Shown here in pieces: positions 7,985 through 13,761 of a stretch of 21,476 bases of DNA. The notes beneath the pieces are model-generated. The model was not told where the DNA came from, ran no database searches, and saw only the letters and a program-made list of their open reading frames with translations. Made by a program: the position numbers and the translations under genes. The number at the start of each line of letters is the position of its first letter. The stretch's first letter is position 1. The DNA is from Chloroflexota bacterium (lineage in GTDB: Bacteria > Chloroflexota > Anaerolineae > Anaerolineales > Villigracilaceae). Location: assembly GCA_023459215.1 (NCBI GenBank), contig JAEWVF010000025.1:1-21476 (forward strand). The letters are read 5' to 3'.

Positions 7985-8330
7985 GGCGGTTTTCCAACCC
8001 GAGTTTATCGAAGACTTGCGCTATTGGGCAAATCTTTTTACCACAACGGAAACAACGGCACACGACGGGAAATCTTTTACTGGCTCTTCCGTCGTGATAC
8101 GTCGCCGCCATCGTGGTAAAGATTTTTCGCGCTCGAAGTTGGGGCGCACCTTTGAACTGATCGATGCCATCCTACGCGACCCATTCGAGGGGATTGGCAA
8201 GCCCGAACCGCTCAAGTATATCGCTCCGGGTTGTTGGTCACGGCGGCTGACGCAGGAGCACCGCATTGTTTACCTCGTCCGCGATGGGCGGATTGATTTC
8301 TTGCAGGCCAGGTACCATTACAGCAAATAG
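7971..8330 (+). CDS. YoeB/Txe-type toxin with in-frame insertion
   Basis: A RelE-fold ribosome-dependent mRNA endonuclease. The C-terminal half is a clear YoeB match: DPFEGIGKPEPLKY, WSRRLTQEHRIVYLV and the final RYHYSK. These hold the counterparts of the E. coli YoeB active-site Glu46, Arg65, His83 and Tyr84. At 119 residues it is about 35 longer than normal YoeB (about 84). The excess lies between FIEDLRYWA (ending at residue 20) and SKLGRTFELIDAIL (from about residue 55), where the family has a short helix link. The extra residues, about 21-52, are encoded by the palindromic element at 8030-8127. The frame stays open and all catalytic residues remain, so the toxin may still fold, but activity is uncertain. 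The ATG at 7971 overlaps the antitoxin stop. Confidence 0.85.
   Translation: MKKREAVFQPEFIEDLRYWANLFTTTETTAHDGKSFTGSSVVIRRRHRGKDFSRSKLGRTFELIDAILRDPFEGIGKPEPLKYIAPGCWSRRLTQEHRIVYLVRDGRIDFLQARYHYSK
8030..8127. repeat. Palindromic element inserted in the toxin gene
   Basis: About 98 bases with outer inverted arms, AAATCTTTTTACCACAACGG (8030-8049) against CCATCGTGGTAAAGATTTTT (8108-8127), imperfect. Inside is a second inverted pair, CACGACGGGAA near 8071-8081 and TTCCGTCGTG near 8087-8096. It codes for roughly 32 residues with no stop. The arms resemble degraded ACCACGAAG-type tandem/palindromic sequences found between genes in many genomes; that resemblance is from memory. The position inside a coding region recalls Rickettsia palindromic elements. 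Confidence 0.7.
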
Positions 8331-8350
8331 TTCTCTTCCAACAATTTCGG

Positions 8351-8448
8351 CGGGATAAATCCCTGCCTCATTTCATGCAAGTCCGCTAAAGCGGACTCGT
8401 TGCGCCAGCCCAAAGGGCTTGCATGTCATGAGCAAGGGATTTATCCCG
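8351..8448. repeat. Cloverleaf-like inverted repeat next to IS200-type transposase
   Basis: Two 31-base arms (8351-8381 and 8418-8448) are inverted copies with 27 of 31 matching. Each arm begins with its own small palindrome, GGGAT-WW-ATCCC. Between the arms lie two hairpins: AGTCCGCT-AA-AGCGGACT (8380-8397) and AGCCC-AAA-GGGCT (8407-8419). The whole can fold as a multi-branched junction. It fills the gap between the toxin stop and the 3' end of the TnpA gene, a usual place for the structured end recognised by Y1 transposases. Confidence 0.7.
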
Positions 8449-8461
8449 AAGCGGCAATAAA

Positions 8462-8902
8462 TTATTCATCCTCTATCCGCTCATAAATGGCAATAGCCCT
8501 GTCATCGCGGTGGTGTTCCTTCTGTTTTACAGCATAAGCCATCACAGTTTCCAACGAACGCTCACCAATTGTCAGCGCGCCATAACCAGCCTGCCATTTA
8601 AAGTTACCATCGCTTCCGGCCATGTGATTGATGGCAAATGCGCTTGCGCCCTTTAAGTGTCGAACACAATCGGCAACAGATAGTTTGGGCGGAATGGAAA
8701 CCACAATATGAACATGGTCATCTACATTCCCTGCCGCATGGACGATTAAATCCAACTCTTTCGCCTTGCCATACAAAACGCCATAAAAGACTTTCTCTCG
8801 CTCCAGGGTTAAGAGCGGCTGGCGTTCAAACGTTGCCCAGATAAGATGATAGTGGAGTCTCCAATAGGTTATTTTATAATCGCTGTGGCGAAGGTTTTCC
8901 AT
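8462..8902 (-). CDS. IS200/IS605-type TnpA transposase
   Basis: A Y1 HUH single-strand transposase. From ATG 8902 it has 146 residues (IS200 TnpA is about 140-155): MENLRHSDYKITYWRLHYHLIWATFERQPLL, then the HUH motif DDHVHIVVSIPPKLSVADCVRHLKG, KWQAGYGALTIGERSLETVMAYAVKQKEHH with the expected nucleophilic Tyr in the YAVKQ helix, and a charged tail. Alternative starts at 8926 (ATG) and 8956 (TTG, overlapping the upstream stop) lie in frame; none has a strong Shine-Dalgarno, and homology begins near MENLRH. No TnpB/OrfB partner is present. The structured repeat at 8351-8448 may be its right end; no matching left end was found upstream, where the GT87-like gene ends at once. It belongs to a different branch from the RayT at 2744. 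Confidence 0.88.
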   Translation of the reverse strand: MENLRHSDYKITYWRLHYHLIWATFERQPLLTLEREKVFYGVLYGKAKELDLIVHAAGNVDDHVHIVVSIPPKLSVADCVRHLKGASAFAINHMAGSDGNFKWQAGYGALTIGERSLETVMAYAVKQKEHHRDDRAIAIYERIEDE

Positions 8903-8942
8903 CGATTTTCGCTGGAAATATCGCATATCTAAAATTCCATAA

Positions 8943-10172
8943 TCAGGTATGCGCAAAGCGGCGGATAAAGTTCTGAGGGTTTAGCCAATCCGGCAGGCTG
9001 GCCATAAAAAAATAAACCAGGCCCAAATAAACCATCCAATTGGAAATTTCATCTATCCAAAACAGAACTTCCTGTATCTGAATAATATCGTTCAACCTTA
9101 AGCGGACGCCATAGCCCCAGCAAGAAACAAGAATGGCTGAAATAGTAATCCAGCCAATATATGATCCAAGCCCTTTACTATAACGAGAAAACCCAACCAA
9201 TGCCGGAATAACCAATATCAAAAATATTAAGCGGTAATCCCAATTATTGCCCAACCAAAAAGTGCCAATGTAAATCCCGGCTCCAGCCCAGAAAGACCGC
9301 AAATGATAGGTGTCTATTTTATCCAGGTTTTCTCTATGCAATAGACCAGCAATAACAGGGATTATGCTGAGCAATGCTATCAACAAGTAAAGAGCAAAGC
9401 TATTGATTTCATCAATCTGTCCATTTAGCTTGAGATGGTAGGCAGCAACTTGCAGTCCATAGGAAATATCTGACCCTTTTTGTATTATCTCAAAAATCGT
9501 TCTCATGTCGCTAAAAATAAACCCAAAATAAGCCAATGATGCAATCGAAAGCGCAGCAACAGGGAGCATTGATTTTGCGTCTCGTTTGTCCCAATACAAG
9601 CCCAACGCAAAAACAGGAAATATTTTAAATAGAATGCTTGCCATCATCACAAGCATGGAAACAGGCCGGTATTTATCTTGCAATAATAAGGCCAAGACAA
9701 CAGTGAAGAAAAATATAAGGTCCACATTTGCGCGTTCGTAAGCCAAAAGACCCGCGCTGGAAAAGGTAACAAGAAAGATAAGGGCAAGGGTTAAACGGTC
9801 ATCTGTTTTAGGAAACAGGAGTAACGCCATAAAGAAAAGCGCAATCGCACCAATCCCAAAATACAACAATACACCACGGCCCAAACCCAAGTTCAACAGC
9901 AAAAACCATATTTTGGGGTAGTTAAAATCTCTATGTCCGGGGTCCATCCTATTATCAAGGATCGGGTCAAAACCGTTCTCTATCGATTCCGCGCTCCCGG
10001 TGATTAACTGCATATCCAAAAAAAGGTGCTTTGATACCGGAACACCAAAAAAACGATATGTTTCTTCGTAACCAAACAGGATGAAGAGAGCTACCATGCC
10101 AAACAGCCCAATCAGCAACGCAAAAAACCATTTTCTTGAAATAAAAAAAGACTCCTGCTTTCCCTGAACCAT
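8943..10172 (-). CDS. Polytopic membrane glycosyltransferase, GT87/DUF2029-like
   Basis: 409 residues with about ten hydrophobic segments. The layout is that of GT-C enzymes using polyprenyl-phosphate sugars: an N-terminal membrane anchor (about 15-35), a loop with an acidic residue (KHLFLDMQLITG), then GFDPILDNRMDPGHRDFNYPKIW, the ERANVDLIFFF motif in a membrane helix, and the short KIFPVFALGLYWDKR motif. Similar motifs occur in GT87 mannosyltransferase-like proteins. It probably adds sugars to a cell-envelope polymer; substrate cannot be read. Start ATG 10172 has GGGAATAGGAT close upstream. Its base composition is AT-richer than that of neighbouring genes, suggesting acquisition with the accessory region. 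It follows the DUF5946-like gene after 89 bases without a clear terminator, so it may be read from the riboswitch promoter. The GT87 name is moderately sure. Confidence 0.65.
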   Translation of the reverse strand: MVQGKQESFFISRKWFFALLIGLFGMVALFILFGYEETYRFFGVPVSKHLFLDMQLITGSAESIENGFDPILDNRMDPGHRDFNYPKIWFLLLNLGLGRGVLLYFGIGAIALFFMALLLFPKTDDRLTLALIFLVTFSSAGLLAYERANVDLIFFFTVVLALLLQDKYRPVSMLVMMASILFKIFPVFALGLYWDKRDAKSMLPVAALSIASLAYFGFIFSDMRTIFEIIQKGSDISYGLQVAAYHLKLNGQIDEINSFALYLLIALLSIIPVIAGLLHRENLDKIDTYHLRSFWAGAGIYIGTFWLGNNWDYRLIFLILVIPALVGFSRYSKGLGSYIGWITISAILVSCWGYGVRLRLNDIIQIQEVLFWIDEISNWMVYLGLVYFFMASLPDWLNPQNFIRRFAHT

Positions 10173-10261
10173 ATCCTATTCCCAATTCTTCTTTTATTTT
10201 GGGTGAAACCGGCATCCCATAACTTTCAAAACACATAAGAAATTACGACCGGTTATTTACT

Positions 10262-10693
10262 TCATCCTGCCTGTTCGACCCCTGCACTCTCTGCCAGTGC
10301 CGCCCGCGCCCATTCGGTTACATCCGCACAATAGCGTTCGGCATCTTCGGTGCGGACATCGCAAATCGTTTTTGTCCAACTCGATTTAGAGATGATGCGT
10401 TCGCCGGTCTTCGACTTGATTTTGAACTGGCGTTTGCCGCTATCCACCTTATCCTTGTTCCGCTGGCGGATGGCAGCCGGGGCTTTGTTCTCAACCAGGA
10501 ACTCATGCAAAAGCTGACGCATTTCCAACCAGCCCGTGCAGGTCAGCTTGCTGGAATGCTGAAGCGTATATGTCGCCACCGTCAAATGATGAACTGCGCC
10601 ATAGCCCGGATCGCTGAACTCAAGAGCAAGACACGCATGATAGCGAACTTCACACGCCGTCTCAGGCGCGCCACATTCAGGACAAGGTTCCAT
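10262..10693 (-). CDS. DUF5946-like protein under a SAM-I riboswitch
   Basis: 143 residues from ATG 10693, starting MEPCPECGAPETACEVRYHACLAL. The Cys pairs (CPECG and two more Cys) suggest a zinc knuckle, followed by EFSDPGYGAVHHLTVATYTLQHSSKLTCTGWLEMRQLLHEFL, which I recognise as the DUF5946 pattern (VHHLTV.. LQHPS). The C-terminal half is charged, with a K-rich stretch near KDKVDSGKRQFKIKSKTGERI. No enzymatic function is known to me. The start codon lies five bases beyond the terminator of a SAM-I riboswitch, and the GAGAGG serving as Shine-Dalgarno is inside the terminator's 3' arm. Expression should therefore rise when S-adenosylmethionine is scarce, which ties the protein to methionine or methylation metabolism. 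An upstream TTG at 10699 is inside the terminator T-run and is not favoured. Confidence 0.75.
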   Translation of the reverse strand: MEPCPECGAPETACEVRYHACLALEFSDPGYGAVHHLTVATYTLQHSSKLTCTGWLEMRQLLHEFLVENKAPAAIRQRNKDKVDSGKRQFKIKSKTGERIISKSSWTKTICDVRTEDAERYCADVTEWARAALAESAGVEQAG

Positions 10694-10697
10694 CAAC

Positions 10698-10722
10698 AAA
10701 AACGCCTCTCACATGAGAGGCG
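10698..10722 (-). terminator. Riboswitch-controlled intrinsic terminator
   Basis: Minus strand: CGCCTCTC-ATGT-GAGAGGCG followed by TTTTTGTT. The 5' arm (CTCTCAT) can instead pair with ATGAGAG at the 3' edge of the aptamer, giving a mutually exclusive antiterminator. Its 3' arm carries the GAGAGG that would act as the Shine-Dalgarno for the next gene. Confidence 0.92.
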
Positions 10723-10742
10723 ACAATCATAAAATGTCCACT

Positions 10743-10836
10743 CTCATCTCCCAGGCCGCCAGGCCTGCCGGAATTGGCACCTTGCTTGCGGTTGCCGAGG
10801 CTTCACAGGGCCGGTCCCTCTGCCTCTCTGGATGAG
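10743..10836 (-). promoter_or_regulatory. SAM-I (S-box) riboswitch aptamer
   Basis: On the minus strand the P1 stem is CTCATC (10836-10831) with GATGAG (10748-10743). Inside are the S-box core blocks AGAGGGACCGGCCC, GTGAAGCC and TCGGCAACC, then AAGGTGCCAATTCC, and the closing GGGAGATGAG. The kink-turn and junction sequences match the class well. With SAM bound, P1 holds GATGAG and the terminator at 10698-10722 forms; without SAM, ATGAGAG pairs with the terminator's 5' arm and transcription goes on into the DUF5946-like gene. Confidence 0.95.
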
Positions 10837-10857
10837 TACAAAACCAATTGATGCGGC

Positions 10858-10886
10858 AGTTTATCACAGGCGCGGGGCAGTGTCAA
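10858..10886 (-). promoter_or_regulatory. Promoter of the SAM riboswitch transcript
   Basis: TTGACA (minus strand, 10886-10881), a 17-base spacer, and TAAACT (10863-10858) preceded by TG (extended -10). Transcription would start near 10851, about 15 bases before the P1 stem. A palindrome, CCATTC-CT-GAATGG (10888-10901), abuts the -35 box and may be a protein-binding site. Confidence 0.85.
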
Positions 10887-11031
10887 ACCATTCCTGAATG
10901 GATTAAATTGAAGAAGGCTGAGCACCCCAGATAGGCCAGGGTGTCCCAAAACGGAATTTCTTGAGCAGCCCGACATGACATTCTTCCCTTCACCAACGGA
11001 GAATGGTTTAACGCGGGTGATTTCCAGTACA

Positions 11032-11060
11032 TTGACAAAAACCTTGCGGATCGTTAGACT
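11032..11060 (+). promoter_or_regulatory. Promoter of the oxyanion regulator gene
   Basis: TTGACA (11032-11037), 17-base spacer, TAGACT (11055-11060). The start would be near 11067, immediately before the operator-like palindrome at 11072. Nothing else recognisable was seen in 10902-11031. Confidence 0.7.
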
Positions 11061-11071
11061 CTTTAATATCG

Positions 11072-11089
11072 CTTAAGCTTTTCCTTAAG
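11072..11089. promoter_or_regulatory. Operator-like element, copy 1
   Basis: CTTAAG-CTTTTC-CTTAAG, an inverted repeat with a 6-base pyrimidine spacer, placed just past the predicted transcription start and 7 bases before the regulator's ATG. The same architecture recurs at 12091-12108. Best explained as the regulator's own binding site (autorepression). Confidence 0.65.
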
Positions 11090-11096
11090 AGAATCC

Positions 11097-12074
11097 ATGA
11101 AACAGATCCAGCCTGTCCACACTTTCGAGCAGATCAAACTGCTGGCCGACCCGCGCCGGATGCAAATCGTGCGGCTGTTGATGACCGAGCCAGCCACGCT
11201 CAGTCAGTTGGGACGGGCTGTTGGCAAGCACCCGGCCTGGGTGCAGCACCATATCAAAGCCTTGGAAGCGGGCGGATTGGTTGAAATCGCCGAGGTGCGC
11301 GTCACGGCCGGATTAACAGAAAAATTCTATCGCGCCCGCGCCGGCGGATTCCTGTTGCAAGAGCTGGTTTTGCCCAAAAGCGCTAAGCCCGTCCTGGTAT
11401 TCTCCGGCAGCCACGACCTGGCCATTGAGCAGTTGGCCGAACAACTGGCCCGGCATGTCGAAATTTTGGTTCACCCGGTCGGCAGCCTGGATGGGTTGGT
11501 CAACCTGCGCATGGGTTTGTGCAACGCTTCCGGCGCGCACCTGTTGGATGCCAGCGGCGAGTACAACACCCCCTTCGTCAGCCGGCTGTTTCCTGACCGG
11601 CGCGTACACCTCGTCACCCTGGCCCACCGCACCCAGGGCTGGATGGTCGCCCCCGGCAACCCGCGCCAAATCCGCAGCGCGGCTGACCTGCTCCAGCCGG
11701 GCATCCGCTTTATTAATCGGAATCCAGGCTCCGGGACGAGGTTGTGGCTCGACGGCGAACTGCACCGGCTCGGAATCGCCCCATCCGCCATCCCCGGCTA
11801 CGAAATCATCGCCCAAACCCATACCCAGGCCGCAGCCGCCATCCAGCTTGGCCAGGCCGACGCCGCCCTGGGATTGGAAGCCGCGGCCATCCAGCACGGG
11901 CTGGATTTTGTGCCGCTGTTTGCCGAGCGCTATGATCTGGTCTTGCCCGATGAACAGCTTAAGACGCTGGCCCCGTTGCTCGATACCCTGCAAACCCGAT
12001 CCTTCCGACGCGGCATGGACGGTTTGCGCGGCTACGATACGACTCACACGGGCGAAGAAATCGCAATCCAGTAA
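11097..12074 (+). CDS. One-component oxyanion regulator: winged HTH plus solute-binding-like domain
   Basis: 325 residues. Residues about 5-80 form an ArsR-like winged helix (FEQIKLLADPRRMQIVRLLMTEPATLSQLGRAVGKHPAWVQHHIKALEAGGLV). From about 100 on is a periplasmic-binding-protein-like sensor of the PBP_like type found in ModE-like and LysR-substrate-type regulators: LVFSGSHDLAIEQLA, GSLDGLVNLRMGLCNASGAHLLD, the NRNPGSGTRLWLDGELHRLGI motif, and AAAIQLGQADAALGLEAAA. It would sense molybdate or tungstate in the cytoplasm and control the downstream transport genes. The promoter at 11032 and the palindrome at 11072 precede it, and a second palindrome follows its stop. No Shine-Dalgarno of standard form is present (AAGAGAATCC). 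The ligand is inferred from the neighbours; a molybdopterin-related ligand is possible. Confidence 0.85.
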   Translation: MKQIQPVHTFEQIKLLADPRRMQIVRLLMTEPATLSQLGRAVGKHPAWVQHHIKALEAGGLVEIAEVRVTAGLTEKFYRARAGGFLLQELVLPKSAKPVLVFSGSHDLAIEQLAEQLARHVEILVHPVGSLDGLVNLRMGLCNASGAHLLDASGEYNTPFVSRLFPDRRVHLVTLAHRTQGWMVAPGNPRQIRSAADLLQPGIRFINRNPGSGTRLWLDGELHRLGIAPSAIPGYEIIAQTHTQAAAAIQLGQADAALGLEAAAIQHGLDFVPLFAERYDLVLPDEQLKTLAPLLDTLQTRSFRRGMDGLRGYDTTHTGEEIAIQ

Positions 12075-12090
12075 TTTTTTTATCCCGAAG

Positions 12091-12108
12091 ATTAAGTTTT
12101 CCCTTAAT
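12091..12108. promoter_or_regulatory. Operator-like element, copy 2
   Basis: ATTAAG-TTTTCC-CTTAAT, an inverted repeat with the same half-sites, 6-base spacer and pyrimidine spacer as copy 1 at 11072. It lies 17 bases past the regulator stop and 65 bases before the lipoprotein start. A small hairpin follows (TTCCCTGC 12128-12135 with GCAGGGGAA 12141-12149). No convincing -35/-10 pair could be assigned here. Confidence 0.6.
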
Positions 12109-12172
12109 ACCTGACCAGGCGCTTCCTTTCCCTGCTCCCGGCAGGGGAATACCCAATCATTAGGAGAATAGA

Positions 12173-13615
12173 ATGAAACTGCATACGCGATTGTTTTTGC
12201 TCGGGGGATTGATAATTATCCTGGCCCTGATTTTCGGCGCCTGTGCGGCCAACACCCCGGAGCCGGTTCCGGCTACCGAGGCGCCCACTGCGCCGCCAAC
12301 CGAAGCGCCCACAGCAGCGCCGACAGGTGAAACCATCTTCGAGATTGTCACACCCGGCGAATCTCGTTCCTTCAATATGGAAGAATTGATGGCCCTGCCC
12401 GCCAGCGAAGGTTTTGGCGGCATCAAAAGCAGCACCGGCAAGATCACCCCGCCGATGAAGTTCAAGGGCGTATCGCTTAAAGACCTGGCTGTCATGGCCG
12501 GTATGGATGAGACCAACGGCCTGAACGTGGTCGCCGAAGACGGTTACAGCATCACTTTTTCATACGATCAAATCATGAACGGCACGTTTATCGCCTATGA
12601 CCCGATCAAGGGCGATGAACTCAAAAAACCGGTCGAATTAACCGCCATGGTGGCTTATGAAATCGACGGCAAACCGCTCGACCCGAAACAGGATGGTATT
12701 TTGCGCCTGATTGTGGTCAGCGACGAAATGAACCAGGTTACCGATGGTCACTGGGCGGTCAAATGGGTCAATAAAATCGAAATCAAGCCGCTGGTAATGG
12801 AATGGGAATTGAAAGCCGTTGGCGGCATCGAGGATGCCTACGACCGCGGCACCATCGAATCCTGCTCGGCTCCGCAATGTCACGGCGCAAGCTGGACGGA
12901 CGACAAAGCCCAGGAATGGGTTGGCGTGCCGCTCTACATCCTGGTCGGCGGCGTAGACGATGAAAACACCCACGAAGGCATCGCTGCTTACAACACCGAC
13001 CTGGTCGATGCCGGTTATACCGTCGATGTGATTGCCAGCGACGGCTACACCGTCACCTTCGATGCGGAGCGTTTGCGCCGCAACATGAACATCATCGTCG
13101 CCCATAAAGTCAACGAAAACCCACTCGATGAGAAATACTTCCCTCTTCGCCTGGTTGGCGCTGACCTGCAAAAGAATGAAATGGCCGGGATGATTACCGA
13201 GATCAAAGTCAATGTTCCCTTGGTCGAGAGCGGAGCGGTGGCCAACGTTCCCGCTGACGAGGCCACCTTCACCCTGACTGGTCTGGTCGGGCAGGAATTG
13301 TCCCTGAACGAGGCCGCCTTGCGCACAATGGAAGTGCTCAACATTACCGCCGAGCATCCCAAGAAAGGTACCGAAGATTATGAAGGCGTCTCGCTCAAGG
13401 CCCTGCTCGAGATGGCCGGCGTTCAGGATGGCGCTGCCACCCTGGTCGTCACCGCCGCCGATGGTTTTGTGGTTGAGATTGCCCTGGCCGACGTGCTGGC
13501 TTGTGAAGACTGCCTGTTTGCCTTTGGTGACGAACCCGAACAGTTCAAACTGGTCCTGCCTGGCATGGAAAGCAATTTCTGGGCCAAGGATGTGGTCAGG
13601 ATTGAAGTGAAGTAA
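12173..13615 (+). CDS. Lipoprotein with three tandem sulfite-oxidase-like (molybdopterin-binding) domains
   Basis: 480 residues. A signal peptide ends FGAC, giving lipidated C24; then a P/T/E/A-rich linker to about residue 53. Three repeats follow: about 54-205, 207-351 and 362-480. Each has the oxidoreductase molybdopterin-binding pattern: a hydrophobic strand, FKGVSLKDLAVMAGM or EGVSLKALLEMAGV, DGY/DGF segments, a block like PLRLV, and an ending WAVKWVNKIEI, AGMITEIKV or WAKDVVRIEV. Domain 2 has C231-x4-C236-H237 (CSAPQCHG), and domain 3 has C444-x2-C447 (CEDC). It is anchored outside the membrane, beside tungstate/molybdate importers, so a role in capturing or handling W/Mo or pterin is suggested. 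No catalytic sulfite-oxidase residue is evident, so enzyme activity is doubtful. ATG 12173 has AGGAG upstream. Confidence 0.75.
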   Translation: MKLHTRLFLLGGLIIILALIFGACAANTPEPVPATEAPTAPPTEAPTAAPTGETIFEIVTPGESRSFNMEELMALPASEGFGGIKSSTGKITPPMKFKGVSLKDLAVMAGMDETNGLNVVAEDGYSITFSYDQIMNGTFIAYDPIKGDELKKPVELTAMVAYEIDGKPLDPKQDGILRLIVVSDEMNQVTDGHWAVKWVNKIEIKPLVMEWELKAVGGIEDAYDRGTIESCSAPQCHGASWTDDKAQEWVGVPLYILVGGVDDENTHEGIAAYNTDLVDAGYTVDVIASDGYTVTFDAERLRRNMNIIVAHKVNENPLDEKYFPLRLVGADLQKNEMAGMITEIKVNVPLVESGAVANVPADEATFTLTGLVGQELSLNEAALRTMEVLNITAEHPKKGTEDYEGVSLKALLEMAGVQDGAATLVVTAADGFVVEIALADVLACEDCLFAFGDEPEQFKLVLPGMESNFWAKDVVRIEVK

Positions 13616-13627
13616 CCCGTTTCCACG

Positions 13628-13663
13628 CCTTCCCCAAAATCTGTACTTCGATTTTGGGGAAGG
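13628..13663. repeat. Long hairpin after the three-domain lipoprotein
   Basis: CCTTCCCCAAAATC (13628-13641) and GATTTTGGGGAAGG (13650-13663) form a perfect 14-bp stem with an 8-base loop, 13 bases past the stop. No T-run follows. It may protect the 3' end or be a REP-like mobile hairpin; the next hairpin has a different sequence. Confidence 0.6.
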
Positions 13664-13690
13664 GGCCACAGCCGCGAGCCTGGCGGCATT

Positions 13691-13748
13691 GCCCCTCCCC
13701 TAAATTCCGAATTTTGGAATTTGGGGGAGGCTGGGAGGGGGCTTTTTT
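13691..13748 (+). terminator. Hairpin with T-run just before wtpA
   Basis: CCTCCCCTAAATTCC (13694-13708) pairs with GGAATTTGGGGGAGG (13716-13730) with one G-T pair; alternatively GCCCCTCCC (13691) pairs with GGGAGGGG (13733-13740). TTTTTT follows at 13743-13748. It behaves like an intrinsic terminator yet ends only 13 bases before the wtpA start codon, so it may be an attenuator rather than a full stop. Confidence 0.5.
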
Positions 13749-13761
13749 CTAACAGCAAACC

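Noticed and set aside
8351..8448. CRISPR array or tRNA-like gene
   Set aside because: There is one structure, not a series of repeats with spacers, and no tRNA D-, anticodon- or T-arm consensus.
10902..11031. A second riboswitch or small RNA before the regulator gene
   Set aside because: Only weak, short complementary stretches (CACCC/GGGTG) were found, with no conserved RNA motif.
12128..12149. Molybdenum-cofactor riboswitch before the three-domain lipoprotein
   Set aside because: The hairpin is too short and lacks the conserved Moco RNA junctions; the gap is mostly used by the palindromic operator.
12638..13669. Minus-strand 343-codon open frame opposite the three-domain lipoprotein
   Set aside because: The plus-strand gene has signal peptide, repeats and Shine-Dalgarno; the opposite frame has neither motifs nor promoter.
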